64,000 bases of DNA from positions 1 through 64,000 of the forward strand of contig JALFLB010000039.1 of assembly GCA_022775045.1 (NCBI GenBank). Reading direction: 5' to 3'. This document shows, in pieces, positions 54,101-63,603 of this stretch (within the stretch, counting starts at the first letter, position 1; each line of letters opens with the position of its first letter). Source of the stretch: Agathobacter sp. (GTDB lineage: Bacteria > Bacillota > Clostridia > Lachnospirales > Lachnospiraceae). Below the pieces are notes generated by a model. It made no database searches, had not been told where the DNA came from, and saw nothing but the letters and a program-made list of their open reading frames with translations. The translations under genes and the position numbers were made by a program.

Positions 54101-54129
54101 TTGCATGTGAGGAAGGAATCGTTTATACT
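54101..54129 (+). promoter_or_regulatory. promoter of the DUF5717-type operon
   Basis: TTGCAT (54101-54106), 17 bases, TATACT (54124-54129), 50 bases before the GTG at 54179. Confidence 0.55.
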
Positions 54130-54178
54130 ATTCTTATTGTTGTAAAGGCAAATTAGATTACACGAAGCAGGTGCAGGT

Positions 54179-57100
54179 GTGCGTAAACGAATTAGGCAGA
54201 TTGCCAGAGGCAAGTTCGAATACGATGAGCCATCACTTTCGCTCCCGGAAGAGGAAATGTCCCTTACAGTGACGGAGGGACAGGAATATACAGGCAGCTT
54301 TGAGATTACCAGTGTGAATCATATTCCGGTACGAGGTATCGTCTACTCCACCAATCCGCGGATGGAGTGTCTTACGCCGCAGTTTGAGGGCGAAGAGGTG
54401 CGGATTCGTTATCAGTTTTATAGTAAGGGCCTTGTAGAAGGCGAAGTAGAAAAGGGTGACTTTGTGATTTTTTGTAATCAGAGTGTACACAGCCTTTCTT
54501 TTTGTGTGTCTATTTCTAAGCTCTATGCAGAAGCTTCCACGGGACCGGTACGCAGTCTGTATGATTTTACCTGTCTGGCGAAAGAAAATTGGAATGAAGC
54601 TTATAAATTATTCTATCATAAGAGTTTTCCCAATATTATTAAGTCCAAAGAGATCAAGGAGGCAATGATCTATCGGGGAATTTTGGCAGCGAAGCCTTCT
54701 TTGCAGAACATGGAGGAATTTTTGATTGGAATCTGCAAAAAGAAACGGATTCAATTCTCACTGGATACGACTTCCTGTATTGTGGATTGCATGACAGAAA
54801 CCATGCAGCAATCGGTTGAAATCAAAAAAGACGGGTGGGGGTATTTGGCTATCCGTGTGTCTGCAGATGAGGAATTTATCAGTTTGTCTGATACGGTTAT
54901 CACTACAGAGGATTTTCTCGGTAGTACTTATACCTGTAAATATTTGTTGGATTATGACCGGATGCATGCCGGGAATAATTATGGAAGAATTTTCTTTTCT
55001 TCTGCCTATGAGACGCAAATTCTGGAAGTTGCAGTACATAAGGACAAGAAAGAAGAGGGGAAAAAGGAATCAGAGAGGAATCAGATTAAAGAATGCAGAG
55101 CCGGCTTGATGGAGCTTTATCAGGCGTATCGTCTGAAGAAGATTGTGACTGGGGTGTGGTCCAACGAGACAGTTGAAATCTTAAATCATCTTCATGCAAT
55201 GGAGCCGGAAGAACCAATGTATGTGCTCATGAAAGCACAGGCGCTTATTATTAACCGGCAGCGTCAGGAAGCTGAGTGGATTCTTGATGATTTTAAGAGA
55301 GAGTGGACAGATCGCAATTCACCGGAATGGGGATATTATCTGTATATTATGACGTTGATGGAGAGGGAACCGTCTTATGTAGACCGTATGACACATGAGA
55401 TTGAACTGATATTCCGTCAAAATCCGGATTCTGCGCTACTGTTCTGGGTACTTTTGTTCTTGGAGGAAGAGTACTATAACAATAGTGCACATAAGCTGGA
55501 GGCAATTGCAAATTGGGTTATGAATGGCTGTTCATCGCCATATCTGTATTTGGAAGCATATTATTTGATTTGTCAGGATCCTTATCTGCTGACGCATCTG
55601 GGAGCATTTGAGGTCCGGATTCTGCGTTGGGCAATTCGAAAAAATGTATTGACCAGAGATCTTGCAGAACAGGTTTTTCAGGTTGTGGAAGTGAATAAAG
55701 GGTTTGATCCAATACACTATAAACTGCTCTGTGCAGCATATGAGATTCTGCCGGGGCCGGAGCATGTTGGAATCATCTGCAGCTATCTGATTAAAGCACA
55801 GAAGTTTGATGTGAAGTATCATCACTGGTTTGAGATGGGAATCGAGTTGGAACTTCGCATTACCAGCCTGTATGAGGCATATTTACTCTCTCTGGATGAG
55901 CGTGCCGTTGGAACGGTGCCGAAGATTATACAGATGTATTTTCAATACGACAGTAATCTTCCATATCGGAAGATGGCAATATTGTATAATAATATTATTG
56001 CATCGAAAGATATTGAACCGGAGATTTATCAGAAGTATCGTCGTACCATGGGACGGTTTGCAATGGAGCAGGTGGAACAGGAACATATGGATGACAATCT
56101 GGCGGTACTCTATGAGGACATGCTGGATTTGGGCTTTGTAAATGAGGAACTGGCGCATTGCCTGTCCAAGATTCTGTTTACTCATAAGCTGGTGCTTTTT
56201 GATAAGCGGATGGTGCGCGCGATTATTTACCAGAGACAGATCAGGGAGCCGCAGATTGTTCCAATCGTGGAACAGGTAGCTTATTTTCAGCTTTATTCAG
56301 ACGAGTATGTGATTCTTTTTGAGGACGAGAAGGGACGGCGATACGTCAGCAGTATATCATATCGTATGGAGAATTTGATGAAGCCGGAGGTTTATCTGGA
56401 AAAATGTATGGAGCTGGCACCGGACGAGTTGACTTATCTTATCGCATATTTTGGGAAAAAGCCAAACTATCTGACTTATGGGAAAGAGGATGAGCGCTTT
56501 TTTGAAAGAATGCTTTTTGCAAAAGAATTGGACCCGGTATATCAGGCAGATACTGCCCATGAAATTTTACGCTATTACCAGACAAAAGAGTCACAGCCGT
56601 TTGTGAAGGAATATCTTGCACAGGCAGATTTTTCGGTAATGCCACAGCCTGTCCGCCAGTACATGCTTGAGATGCTGGTAGACAATCACATGTATGATCA
56701 GGCATATGAATTGATTCAGATATATGGAATGGATCAGGTTGGTTCAGCTGCAAAGGTAACTCTGGCAAGCTATATGATCGATCATCTGGAGGATGAGGAT
56801 GAAAAAGACGAGTATTTGCTTCTTTTGGCGGCAAATACCTTTGCTGGTAAGAAGTATAATGATAAGATTTTGCGATATCTATGCGATTTTTATAACGGAC
56901 CTGCAGAGATGATGCTTCGCTTGTGGCGTGCGGCGAGAGAGTTTGAAATCAATACCTTTGAGCTGGAGGAGCGGATTCTTGTCCAGATGATGTATTCCGA
57001 TATGAGCCTTGGCGGACTGGAAGATTTGTTTGTCCATTATTATGAGGCCGGCGGCCGGGAACTGGTTGTACTGGCGTATATCAGTGCATGTGCACATGCC

Positions 57101-57727
57101 TATTTTGTGCAGGGGGGGGCGCTGGAACCGCAAGTGCTTTCCATTATTCTGGAACGGTATCAGCATCACATGGAATTGAATGATGCGTGCAAGCTTGCAC
57201 TATTGCAAGCTTTGTCTGAAGAACCGCAGCAGGATGAGTTTTATGAAATTGAGGATGCCCTGTTATCCGAGTATACCTGCCGGAATATGAATTTTTCATT
57301 CTATAAAAAACTCGATAAGCGTTTGGTACAGAAATATCATCTGTATGATAAGGTGTTTTTAGAGTACCGCACAGACCCAAAGAAACATGTGGTACTGCAT
57401 TATAGCAGGGATGAGGATGGAGAAAACTTTATCCGGGAAGATATGCCGGATGTATATGACGGGATTTTTGTTGAGCAGTTTGTTCTCTTTTTTGGGGAAG
57501 TTGTCCAGTACTACATTACGGAGGAGTATGGCAATCAGGTTGAGGTGAAAGAAAGCAGTCGTCTGACCAAAAGTGACGTGTACACACAGAAAGATGAAAG
57601 CCGCTATAATTTGTTGAATCAGATGCTGATGTCAAATACCTTATCGGATGAGAAGTCATTGTATCACAATATGAAACAGTATGCGGGATTTGACGAAGTA
57701 ACCCAAAAAGTATTTAAGTTGTTGTAG
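54179..57727 (+). CDS. large DUF5717-like protein, first gene of an undescribed operon
   Basis: 1,182 residues from GTG 54179, after GCAGGTGCAGG. No signal peptide, membrane helix or catalytic motif is seen. The first 110 residues form a beta-rich module with 'SLTVTEGQEYTGSFEITSVN' and 'GEVEKGDFVIFCNQSVHSLS'. The rest is mostly helical with repeating TPR/HEAT-like pairs, such as 'PEEPMYVLMKAQALIINRQR'. It resembles large Lachnospiraceae proteins carrying DUF5717. A scaffold role is inferred from the repeat content. The stop overlaps the upstream end of the next gene. Confidence 0.7.
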   Translation: MRKRIRQIARGKFEYDEPSLSLPEEEMSLTVTEGQEYTGSFEITSVNHIPVRGIVYSTNPRMECLTPQFEGEEVRIRYQFYSKGLVEGEVEKGDFVIFCNQSVHSLSFCVSISKLYAEASTGPVRSLYDFTCLAKENWNEAYKLFYHKSFPNIIKSKEIKEAMIYRGILAAKPSLQNMEEFLIGICKKKRIQFSLDTTSCIVDCMTETMQQSVEIKKDGWGYLAIRVSADEEFISLSDTVITTEDFLGSTYTCKYLLDYDRMHAGNNYGRIFFSSAYETQILEVAVHKDKKEEGKKESERNQIKECRAGLMELYQAYRLKKIVTGVWSNETVEILNHLHAMEPEEPMYVLMKAQALIINRQRQEAEWILDDFKREWTDRNSPEWGYYLYIMTLMEREPSYVDRMTHEIELIFRQNPDSALLFWVLLFLEEEYYNNSAHKLEAIANWVMNGCSSPYLYLEAYYLICQDPYLLTHLGAFEVRILRWAIRKNVLTRDLAEQVFQVVEVNKGFDPIHYKLLCAAYEILPGPEHVGIICSYLIKAQKFDVKYHHWFEMGIELELRITSLYEAYLLSLDERAVGTVPKIIQMYFQYDSNLPYRKMAILYNNIIASKDIEPEIYQKYRRTMGRFAMEQVEQEHMDDNLAVLYEDMLDLGFVNEELAHCLSKILFTHKLVLFDKRMVRAIIYQRQIREPQIVPIVEQVAYFQLYSDEYVILFEDEKGRRYVSSISYRMENLMKPEVYLEKCMELAPDELTYLIAYFGKKPNYLTYGKEDERFFERMLFAKELDPVYQADTAHEILRYYQTKESQPFVKEYLAQADFSVMPQPVRQYMLEMLVDNHMYDQAYELIQIYGMDQVGSAAKVTLASYMIDHLEDEDEKDEYLLLLAANTFAGKKYNDKILRYLCDFYNGPAEMMLRLWRAAREFEINTFELEERILVQMMYSDMSLGGLEDLFVHYYEAGGRELVVLAYISACAHAYFVQGGALEPQVLSIILERYQHHMELNDACKLALLQALSEEPQQDEFYEIEDALLSEYTCRNMNFSFYKKLDKRLVQKYHLYDKVFLEYRTDPKKHVVLHYSRDEDGENFIREDMPDVYDGIFVEQFVLFFGEVVQYYITEEYGNQVEVKESSRLTKSDVYTQKDESRYNLLNQMLMSNTLSDEKSLYHNMKQYAGFDEVTQKVFKLL

Positions 57728-57750
57728 TGGATGAAGAACAGGAGAGAAGA

Positions 57751-58962
57751 ATGGTTGGTATTGATCTGAATGATGATTATGCCATGGTCAGTTTTTATCA
57801 ACAGAATATGAAGGAACCGGAGACTTTCAGTACAATAGCCGGGAGCGAGAATTATCATATCCCGATGCTTCTTGCACGGAGAAAAAATATTGCAATGTGG
57901 TATTATGGTGAAGAGGCGAAGAAGATGGCTAAAACGAGTGAGGTAATCTGTGTTGACTGTCTGCTTCGACGTGCGGTATCCGGAGAGGTGATCGGTGTTG
58001 GTGGGGAGAACTACGACGCAGTGGATTTGCTGGCTCTTTTTCTGAGAAAGGTTATGGAATTGCCGCAGAAGCTGGGAAATGCAGTGAAGATGGATCGCCT
58101 GGTGCTGACGGTTGACCGTCTCACACGGGAGAATATGGAGGTTTTCTGGAAGGTGGCTTCCAGACTGGAACTTACAGCTCAGCAGTTTATGGTTGTGGAT
58201 CACAAAGAGAGCTTTTATTACTTTGCACTGAACCAACAGGAAGAATTGTGGCTGCATGATGTTTTTCTGTTTGGCTGTGAGAAGGATCTGGTCTATTCCT
58301 ATGATCTGAAGAGGGATATGAGAACACGACCGCAGGTGGTTTCGATTCATGAGTCCGGGCGGCATGCCCTTCGGGAGGAGCGGGATAAAGATTTTTCCGA
58401 TATTTTGACCCGCGCATTTGAGAACCGGATTGTTTCTGCCGTTTACCTGGTTGGCGATGGATTTGACGGGGGATGGATGAAGAATTCTTTGAACATTATG
58501 TGCAGAGGACGTCGGGCATTTATCGGGAAGAACCTTTTTTCCAAGGGGGCGTGTTATGCGGCTGCTGTGCGGGATAAAGAGGAAAACTGGCCTTATATTT
58601 ACATGGGGGAGAATGAGATGAAATTCAATCTAAGCCTCAAGGTAAGAGATAAGGGGAAGGTGGCGTTTTATAATCTTATCAGCGCAGGAAAAAACTGGTT
58701 TGAGACAAGAGGGGAGTGCGAGGTGATTCTGACAGGTACTCCAGAGGTGGATTTCTGGAAGCAGCTTCCCAATAGCCGTGAGGCAAAAATTGAAACCCTT
58801 GAACTTACCGATCTGCCTAGAAGGCCTGATCGGACCACAAGAATTCGGATTTCTGCCAATCCGGTTGCGGATGACAAAATTGAAATTGAGATTAAAGATC
58901 TGGGGTTTGGAGAATTTTTCCGGGGAACCGATAAAGTTTGGAAGTATACAATGGTTATGTAG
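57751..58962 (+). CDS. DUF5716-like, actin/Hsp70-fold ATPase-like protein
   Basis: About 403 residues from ATG 57751, which has AGGAG 6 bases upstream; a GTG at 57727 touching the previous stop is the alternative. The start 'MVGIDLNDDYAMVSFY' looks like the phosphate-1 loop of the actin/Hsp70 fold, 'DRLVLTVDRLTRENMEVFWK' and 'AVYLVGDGFDGGWMKN' like its later loops, and a beta domain follows. Such ATPases act as chaperones or filament formers. The comparison is by eye. Second gene of the operon. Confidence 0.6.
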   Translation: MVGIDLNDDYAMVSFYQQNMKEPETFSTIAGSENYHIPMLLARRKNIAMWYYGEEAKKMAKTSEVICVDCLLRRAVSGEVIGVGGENYDAVDLLALFLRKVMELPQKLGNAVKMDRLVLTVDRLTRENMEVFWKVASRLELTAQQFMVVDHKESFYYFALNQQEELWLHDVFLFGCEKDLVYSYDLKRDMRTRPQVVSIHESGRHALREERDKDFSDILTRAFENRIVSAVYLVGDGFDGGWMKNSLNIMCRGRRAFIGKNLFSKGACYAAAVRDKEENWPYIYMGENEMKFNLSLKVRDKGKVAFYNLISAGKNWFETRGECEVILTGTPEVDFWKQLPNSREAKIETLELTDLPRRPDRTTRIRISANPVADDKIEIEIKDLGFGEFFRGTDKVWKYTMVM

Positions 58963-58971
58963 GATTCGGAT

Positions 58972-59811
58972 ATGGGTGAATTATTATTTTGTCATGAATC
59001 AATTGCATCATTGCCTTATTATGTGGAAGGCGTAGGTCTCAATATCTACTCCATGGAGGAATTGTGTTACTATATTGCCGGTAACACCTATCTTTTGGAT
59101 TCTACTTTTATGAATGAAGAGCTGTGCATCTGGGTAGAGAAGGAGATGGGACTTTATAAACTGGCAGAACGACTGCGGGATATCATGCATACGCAGGGAA
59201 TGTTGTCAGATTTTGTACTTGCGATTCTGGAAGATACAGCATATTGTAATATGAAAGAGATGCAGGAAATTATACTGACGATCCGACAGATGGAAGAAAA
59301 GTCGGATTTCGAATGTAATAAGATCCGTGCAGATCAACTGATGGAGAAAGAGAAATATTTAAGTGCCATCTACGAATACAAGCGTTTGCTGGATGCCAAA
59401 GAATCAGAGGAACAGAACTCCGTTCTTCTTGGGAACATTTGGCACAATCTGGGGACAGCATATGCAAGACTGTTTCTTTTTGAGGAGGCCGCGCACTGTT
59501 ACGACAAGGCTTACAAGCTCAATCAGAGCGGAGAATCCCTGCGGGAATGTCTGATGTGTTATCGGTGTATGCATGATGAAGATGGGTTTATGAAAAAGGC
59601 ACTTGAGAATCACATGGATGATATGGGAATGCAGGAAATCCGGAATGAGCTTTCGCTGGCAAGTCGTGGTGAAAAAACACAGGCTTTTGAAGAACGTTTA
59701 GAGGAGATTGCCGTTCAGAATGAAGAGGACAATAAGAGTGAGGCAAAGGCGGCCATTAACGATATTATTTTTAAGTGGAAGGAAGAGTATCGCAGGAGCT
59801 GTAGAGTATGA
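58972..59811 (+). CDS. TPR-repeat protein of the DUF5717-type operon
   Basis: 279 residues, soluble and helical. 'MGELLFCHESIASLPYYVEG' opens the protein. TPR-like helices include 'AIYEYKRLLDAKESEEQN' and 'IWHNLGTAYARLFLFEEAAH', followed by a charged helix. It starts 9 bases after the ATPase-like gene and overlaps the next start by 4 bases. Probably an adaptor for the other operon products; no function is known to me. Confidence 0.6.
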   Translation: MGELLFCHESIASLPYYVEGVGLNIYSMEELCYYIAGNTYLLDSTFMNEELCIWVEKEMGLYKLAERLRDIMHTQGMLSDFVLAILEDTAYCNMKEMQEIILTIRQMEEKSDFECNKIRADQLMEKEKYLSAIYEYKRLLDAKESEEQNSVLLGNIWHNLGTAYARLFLFEEAAHCYDKAYKLNQSGESLRECLMCYRCMHDEDGFMKKALENHMDDMGMQEIRNELSLASRGEKTQAFEERLEEIAVQNEEDNKSEAKAAINDIIFKWKEEYRRSCRV

Positions 59812-60992
59812 TTTTTTCAAGATTATTTCATAGAAGAAACAGATATGTACAGGAAGAGTATGATCAGAGCGAATATGCGGATCTGCAGACGGAAAACATT
59901 GTTGAAGAATTAAATTTGTCGGATGAGGCTCAGGCAAAGCGCTATGTTGTAGATTTGTGTGAACAGATGATCAATACGGCAAAGGATCTGGAGGATGCAA
60001 AGGCCGAATATGACCTTGTGACATCCTATCTGACGGATGTTCAGACGATTGAAGATCTGAAGGATGAGGAGAAGGCACCGATTGTAGAGTGTGCAACCCA
60101 TGTGGCAAAGCTGGATAAGGAACGCAGTGAATTCTTAAAGACGGAGCGAAAGCTTTCGGATACCCAGTTTGCCCAGATGCAGGAGGAGGAAGATCAGCTT
60201 CCCGGCATCATTAAACGTTTGAAATCCAATGAATCTTATCTTGATGCCATTAAAAAAGATCTGGCTTATCTGGAGGGAAAAAAGCTGGAATGGGGCATGC
60301 TACGCACAGAGTCAATCCGCACCCAGAAGATTATGCGCAAATCGGCCTGTTATCTGTTTGCGAGTTTTGCAACATTAATGGCATTGCTGGGGATTCTTTC
60401 ATGGTATCTGAAGACAGATCTTATGTTGGTCATGACGATTGCAGCAATTCTTGCGGTGCTGGCTGGTGGATATATCCTGATTCGCTATCAGGATGCCATA
60501 AGGGATATTAAAAAGGCGGATGTGAACCGCAATCATGCTATTTCACTGGAAAATCATGTGAAAATTAAGTATGTCAATATCAAGAATGCGGTGGATTTCA
60601 CCTGTGAGAAATACCATGTACGCAATGGATATGAACTGCAGTTTATATATGAGCAATATCAGGAGGAGGCACGTGAAAAAGCAAAATTCCGGAAAACCAG
60701 TGATGATCTGGATTATTTTTCCAAGTCATTGATTCAAAAGCTTTCCCGTCTGGATATGTATGATGCCAGAGCATGGCTGAATCATGCCAATGCGATTGTT
60801 GACAGCCGTGAGCTGGTGGAACTGAAGCACGATCTGATTACGCGCAGACAGAAGCTTAGGGCACGGATTGAATACAGTACGGCCAGCATTTCCAACATGA
60901 GACAGGAAGCACTTCGGAATGTACATCGAATCAATCATTGCGGACCACAGATCATGCAGATTATCCGGCAGATAGAGGCGATTAGTTTGTAA
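59808..60992 (+). CDS. two-TM coiled-coil protein of the DUF5717-type operon
   Basis: 394 residues. Charged coiled-coil segments flank a pair of hydrophobic helices around 180-225 ('SACYLFASFATLMALLGILS', 'LMLVMTIAAILAVLAGGYIL'). The N-terminus is basic ('MIFSRLFHRRNRYVQ'). The membrane hairpin suggests that it anchors the preceding soluble proteins to the membrane, with most of the chain cytoplasmic. Last gene of the operon, ended by a strong terminator. Function unknown. Confidence 0.6.
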   Translation: MIFSRLFHRRNRYVQEEYDQSEYADLQTENIVEELNLSDEAQAKRYVVDLCEQMINTAKDLEDAKAEYDLVTSYLTDVQTIEDLKDEEKAPIVECATHVAKLDKERSEFLKTERKLSDTQFAQMQEEEDQLPGIIKRLKSNESYLDAIKKDLAYLEGKKLEWGMLRTESIRTQKIMRKSACYLFASFATLMALLGILSWYLKTDLMLVMTIAAILAVLAGGYILIRYQDAIRDIKKADVNRNHAISLENHVKIKYVNIKNAVDFTCEKYHVRNGYELQFIYEQYQEEAREKAKFRKTSDDLDYFSKSLIQKLSRLDMYDARAWLNHANAIVDSRELVELKHDLITRRQKLRARIEYSTASISNMRQEALRNVHRINHCGPQIMQIIRQIEAISL

Positions 60993-60997
60993 AGGGA

Positions 60998-61033
60998 AAA
61001 CTGCGGAGCACTTTATGTGGTCCGCAGTTTTTG
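60998..61033 (+). terminator. bidirectional terminator between the operon and cotJC fragment
   Basis: Stem AAACTGCGGA/TCCGCAGTTT, flanked by A-rich and T-rich sequence on both sides, between convergent genes. Confidence 0.85.
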
Positions 61034-61043
61034 CGCGATAATT

Positions 61044-61577
61044 TTATTTTTTGAAGCAGTCAAAGTCCGGATTGAAGGCATAGAAGTTCTTGCTGTCAAG
61101 ATCTTCCTGTACCATGCGCAGTGCTTCCCCAAAACGTTGGAAATGAACGATTTCGCGTTCACGCAGGAAGCGGATTGGATCTGCAACTTCAGGATCTGTT
61201 GCCAGTCTTAATATATTGTCGTAGGTTTTTCTTGCTTTTTGTTCAGCGGCCATATCTTCTACCAGATCCGCGATAGCATCGCCGGTACATTGGAATTCGC
61301 ATGCGTTAAACGGAACTCCTCCTGCTGCCTGTGGCCATACACTGGCAGTGTGATCAATATAGTATGGAGCAAATCCCTGACTTTCCAATTCTTTTGCAGA
61401 AAGCCCTTTGGTCAACTGTCGTACAATTGCACCGATCATTTCAAGGTGTCCGAGTTCCTCAGTTCCGATATCGGTAAGGAGTCCGGCTACCCTTGGATTT
61501 GCAGCAGAAAAACGTTGTGAAAGATAGCGCATGGAAGCACCTAATTCACCGTCTGGACCACCGTACTGCAATAACAT
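61044..61577 (-). CDS. cotJC: spore-coat manganese catalase CotJC, 5'-truncated
   Basis: The frame holds 177 residues beginning 'MLLQYGGPDGELGASMRYLS', which is where the conserved CotJC body begins. The usual 25 or so N-terminal residues ('...YEKKLQYPV...' in Bacillus) are missing. The Mn-binding Glu/His set is seen in 'DIGTEELGHLEMIGA', 'DMAAEQKARKTYDNIL' and 'FLREREIVHFQRFGEAL'. Upstream codons still read 'NLGLLQHYMLLQYGG', as if native, up to about 61,600, where the serine recombinase gene ends. CotJC protects spore coats and is made in the mother cell. The gene appears interrupted by the element on its 5' side; cotJA and cotJB would lie beyond it. Confidence 0.85.
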   Translation of the reverse strand: MLLQYGGPDGELGASMRYLSQRFSAANPRVAGLLTDIGTEELGHLEMIGAIVRQLTKGLSAKELESQGFAPYYIDHTASVWPQAAGGVPFNACEFQCTGDAIADLVEDMAAEQKARKTYDNILRLATDPEVADPIRFLREREIVHFQRFGEALRMVQEDLDSKNFYAFNPDFDCFKK

Positions 61578-61594
61578 ATAATGCTGTAAAAGCC

Positions 61595-63085
61595 CTAAAT
61601 TACAAGCTTTAGATACACATCGAGACTGTAATTTTTACGGTCAAATACAATCCGATCGACGAGGTTGCGCATCATAACACCCTTGGCCACATAATCAGCG
61701 GAATCATCTTTGAGCACGGTCAAAAGATCAGAGATGTTCTGTCGCATCTTTTTATCCAGCATAGCTTTATCATGGTCAGAAGAGCCAGAAGAGAGGCTTG
61801 ATATGTTGTCCTGAAGCAATTTCCGCTCAGCCGCAAGAGCTTCTTTATTTGCCTTGTATTCCTCCAATGTGTCAACCCCATTTTGATATGCAGCCTTAAT
61901 ACGAGATTCTTTAGCGGAGAGACGAGCCAGCTGCTTTTGAAGATCTGCAACCTGAGAGTCTGATTCAGGAGCAGAACGAACAATCCGGTAGGAGATGTTA
62001 TCAGCGCGAAGGATATCGTCGATATACTGGATCACAAGCTCTTCAACACGTTCAACACCAATATAATGAGATTCTTCGCATTGCCCCTTGCCGTATTTCC
62101 AACATTGGAACCCTTGGTAGGAGGAAGTACGCATATATGCGAGCGTGGAGCCACAGCTGGAGCAAACAAGGATACCACTGAGCCAATGCTTGGTTGATGA
62201 CACATCGCGAGAGCGGATGGTACGTTTGTTTGCAGCAAGCTTAGCCTGTATCTGGTTAAATGTTTCCTCATCCCAGATCGGCTCCCAGTTGCCATCGACA
62301 TAGATAACTTCCTCTGCGGGCTTCAGGCGCCGGCCGCGATCTGTATAGTTCCACCTGGATTTACCGATGTAAAAAGGATTTTCCAATACATAGCGGACGC
62401 CGCGTGCTTCCCAGAGATTTCCACGCTTGGTGCGGTAGCCAAGATCATTCAGACGGCGTGCAATCTGCAGGAGCGTGGAGCCGGAAAGAAACATATCTTT
62501 GATGGTAAGCGGAATCTGCACAGTGCCAGAATCGATAACAGGAGGTTCTCCATTCCCCGGAGATCTGTACCCGATCGGGGCATCGCTCTGGTAATGGCCA
62601 CGCATGGCATTTTCCGTCATTCCACGCATCACCTCCCCGGACAGGCGGATGCTGTAATACTCATCCATCCACTCAATGATTCTTTCAATCAGTGATCCGA
62701 AAGGACCGTCAACAAGCGGCTCGCTGACGCTGACCACATCCACGTCATTTTTCTTAAGGAGAGATTTATATACGATAGATTCCTCCTGATTTCGGGCAAA
62801 TCGGGAGAACTTCCATACGATGATAACATCAATCGGATGCTCCTTGGATTTGGACAATGCGATCATCTGCTGGAAGGCTGGACGCTTTTTTGCCTTCCGG
62901 CCGGAGATGCCGTTGTCCTGAAATATATATTCCGCTGGAACATCGATATTGTTATTATTGGCATAGTCGAGTAGCAGGCGCTTCTGTGCATCAGGGGACA
63001 ACTCCTCCTGCTTATCCGTAGATACGCGGATATAGATTGCGCCGGTCTTACGATCGAGGATCCGGGAAAGCTCTTTATTTTGCAT
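61595..63085 (-). CDS. large serine recombinase (site-specific integrase/excisionase)
   Basis: 496 residues. Resolvase catalytic domain (about 15-160) with nucleophile Ser22 in 'GAIYIRVSTDKQEE' and 'IVWKFSRFARN'. Recombinase DNA-binding domain (about 180-285, 'APIGYRSPGNGEPP', 'RRLNDLGYRTKRGNLW'), a zinc ribbon ('CSSCGSTLAYMRTSSYQ', then 'CWKYGKGQC') and a coiled coil (about 375-445) follow. The type is that of phage and conjugative-element integrases, and of SpoIVCA, which excises the sigK intervening element. Its stop lies 17 bases from the truncated cotJC start. GGAGG precedes the ATG. Family certain; role inferred. Confidence 0.95.
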   Translation of the reverse strand: MQNKELSRILDRKTGAIYIRVSTDKQEELSPDAQKRLLLDYANNNNIDVPAEYIFQDNGISGRKAKKRPAFQQMIALSKSKEHPIDVIIVWKFSRFARNQEESIVYKSLLKKNDVDVVSVSEPLVDGPFGSLIERIIEWMDEYYSIRLSGEVMRGMTENAMRGHYQSDAPIGYRSPGNGEPPVIDSGTVQIPLTIKDMFLSGSTLLQIARRLNDLGYRTKRGNLWEARGVRYVLENPFYIGKSRWNYTDRGRRLKPAEEVIYVDGNWEPIWDEETFNQIQAKLAANKRTIRSRDVSSTKHWLSGILVCSSCGSTLAYMRTSSYQGFQCWKYGKGQCEESHYIGVERVEELVIQYIDDILRADNISYRIVRSAPESDSQVADLQKQLARLSAKESRIKAAYQNGVDTLEEYKANKEALAAERKLLQDNISSLSSGSSDHDKAMLDKKMRQNISDLLTVLKDDSADYVAKGVMMRNLVDRIVFDRKNYSLDVYLKLVI

Positions 63086-63109
63086 AGCACATACCTCCGA
63101 TAATAAAAA

Positions 63110-63263
63110 TGGGTATAAAAAATAACACCTGAATTGACAGGTGCTGCTCCGAATGCTAAAATATGGATGTACAGTAAAGCTGAGCTCTTCGGAGCGGCAG
63201 TTGGGGATTCCCGGTGTTGACGCACCGGGGATTTTTAATGTTGATTTAGAGTTATTCTAAATC
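63110..63263 (-). promoter_or_regulatory. hairpin-rich leader before the serine recombinase
   Basis: The 317-base gap before the 63403 gene holds four inverted repeats. CACCTG/CAGGTG (63126-63143) is followed on the minus strand by TTATTTTTT, a terminator just before the recombinase. GCTGCTCCGAA pairs with TTCGGAGCGGC (63143-63198). CCCGGTG/CACCGGG (63210-63229) has ATTTTTA on the + side. GATTTAGA/TCTAAATC (63243-63263) is a possible operator. Together they suggest attenuated expression of the recombinase. Confidence 0.5.
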
Positions 63264-63402
63264 GGATTGCAGATACAGTCAATAACGCAATGAATAAAAT
63301 TCGAAAGATATACAAAAATTAACAAAATCTCTTGTGTTTTTAGTTAAAATAGATTATTGTATAGTTAAACTTAGAAAAGGGTATGCCAAAGGAGTGAATG
63401 AT

Positions 63403-63603
63403 ATGAGAGCATCAATAAGCAAGTACTTTCTCAGTGGGTATAAACGGGCTCTTAATCTAGGCGGAACAAAAGAATGGCCAGATATTTATGGCGATAGAAC
63501 AAAAGATTATGATGCACTAAGGAGAGACTGGTGTCATGTCGGAGATTCAATCAGAAAAGGAACGGAGCAATTCAAAAGAGGAAGCGTTAGACGCTCAAGA
63601 TAA
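63403..63603 (+). CDS. 66-residue hypothetical protein of the integrated element
   Basis: ATG at 63403 follows AAAGGAGTG; the open frame back to 63334 has no ribosome site. The protein is basic and soluble ('MRASISKYFLSGYKRALNLG' to 'KRGSVRRSR'), with several Trp and Tyr residues. I do not recognise the family. It is transcribed away from the recombinase and overlaps the start of the DUF2335-type gene by 68 bases. Confidence 0.5.
   Translation: MRASISKYFLSGYKRALNLGGTKEWPDIYGDRTKDYDALRRDWCHVGDSIRKGTEQFKRGSVRRSR

Noticed and set aside
63153-63260. A 35-codon frame in the recombinase leader
   Set aside because: It has no ribosome site and coincides with the hairpins, which explain the sequence better.
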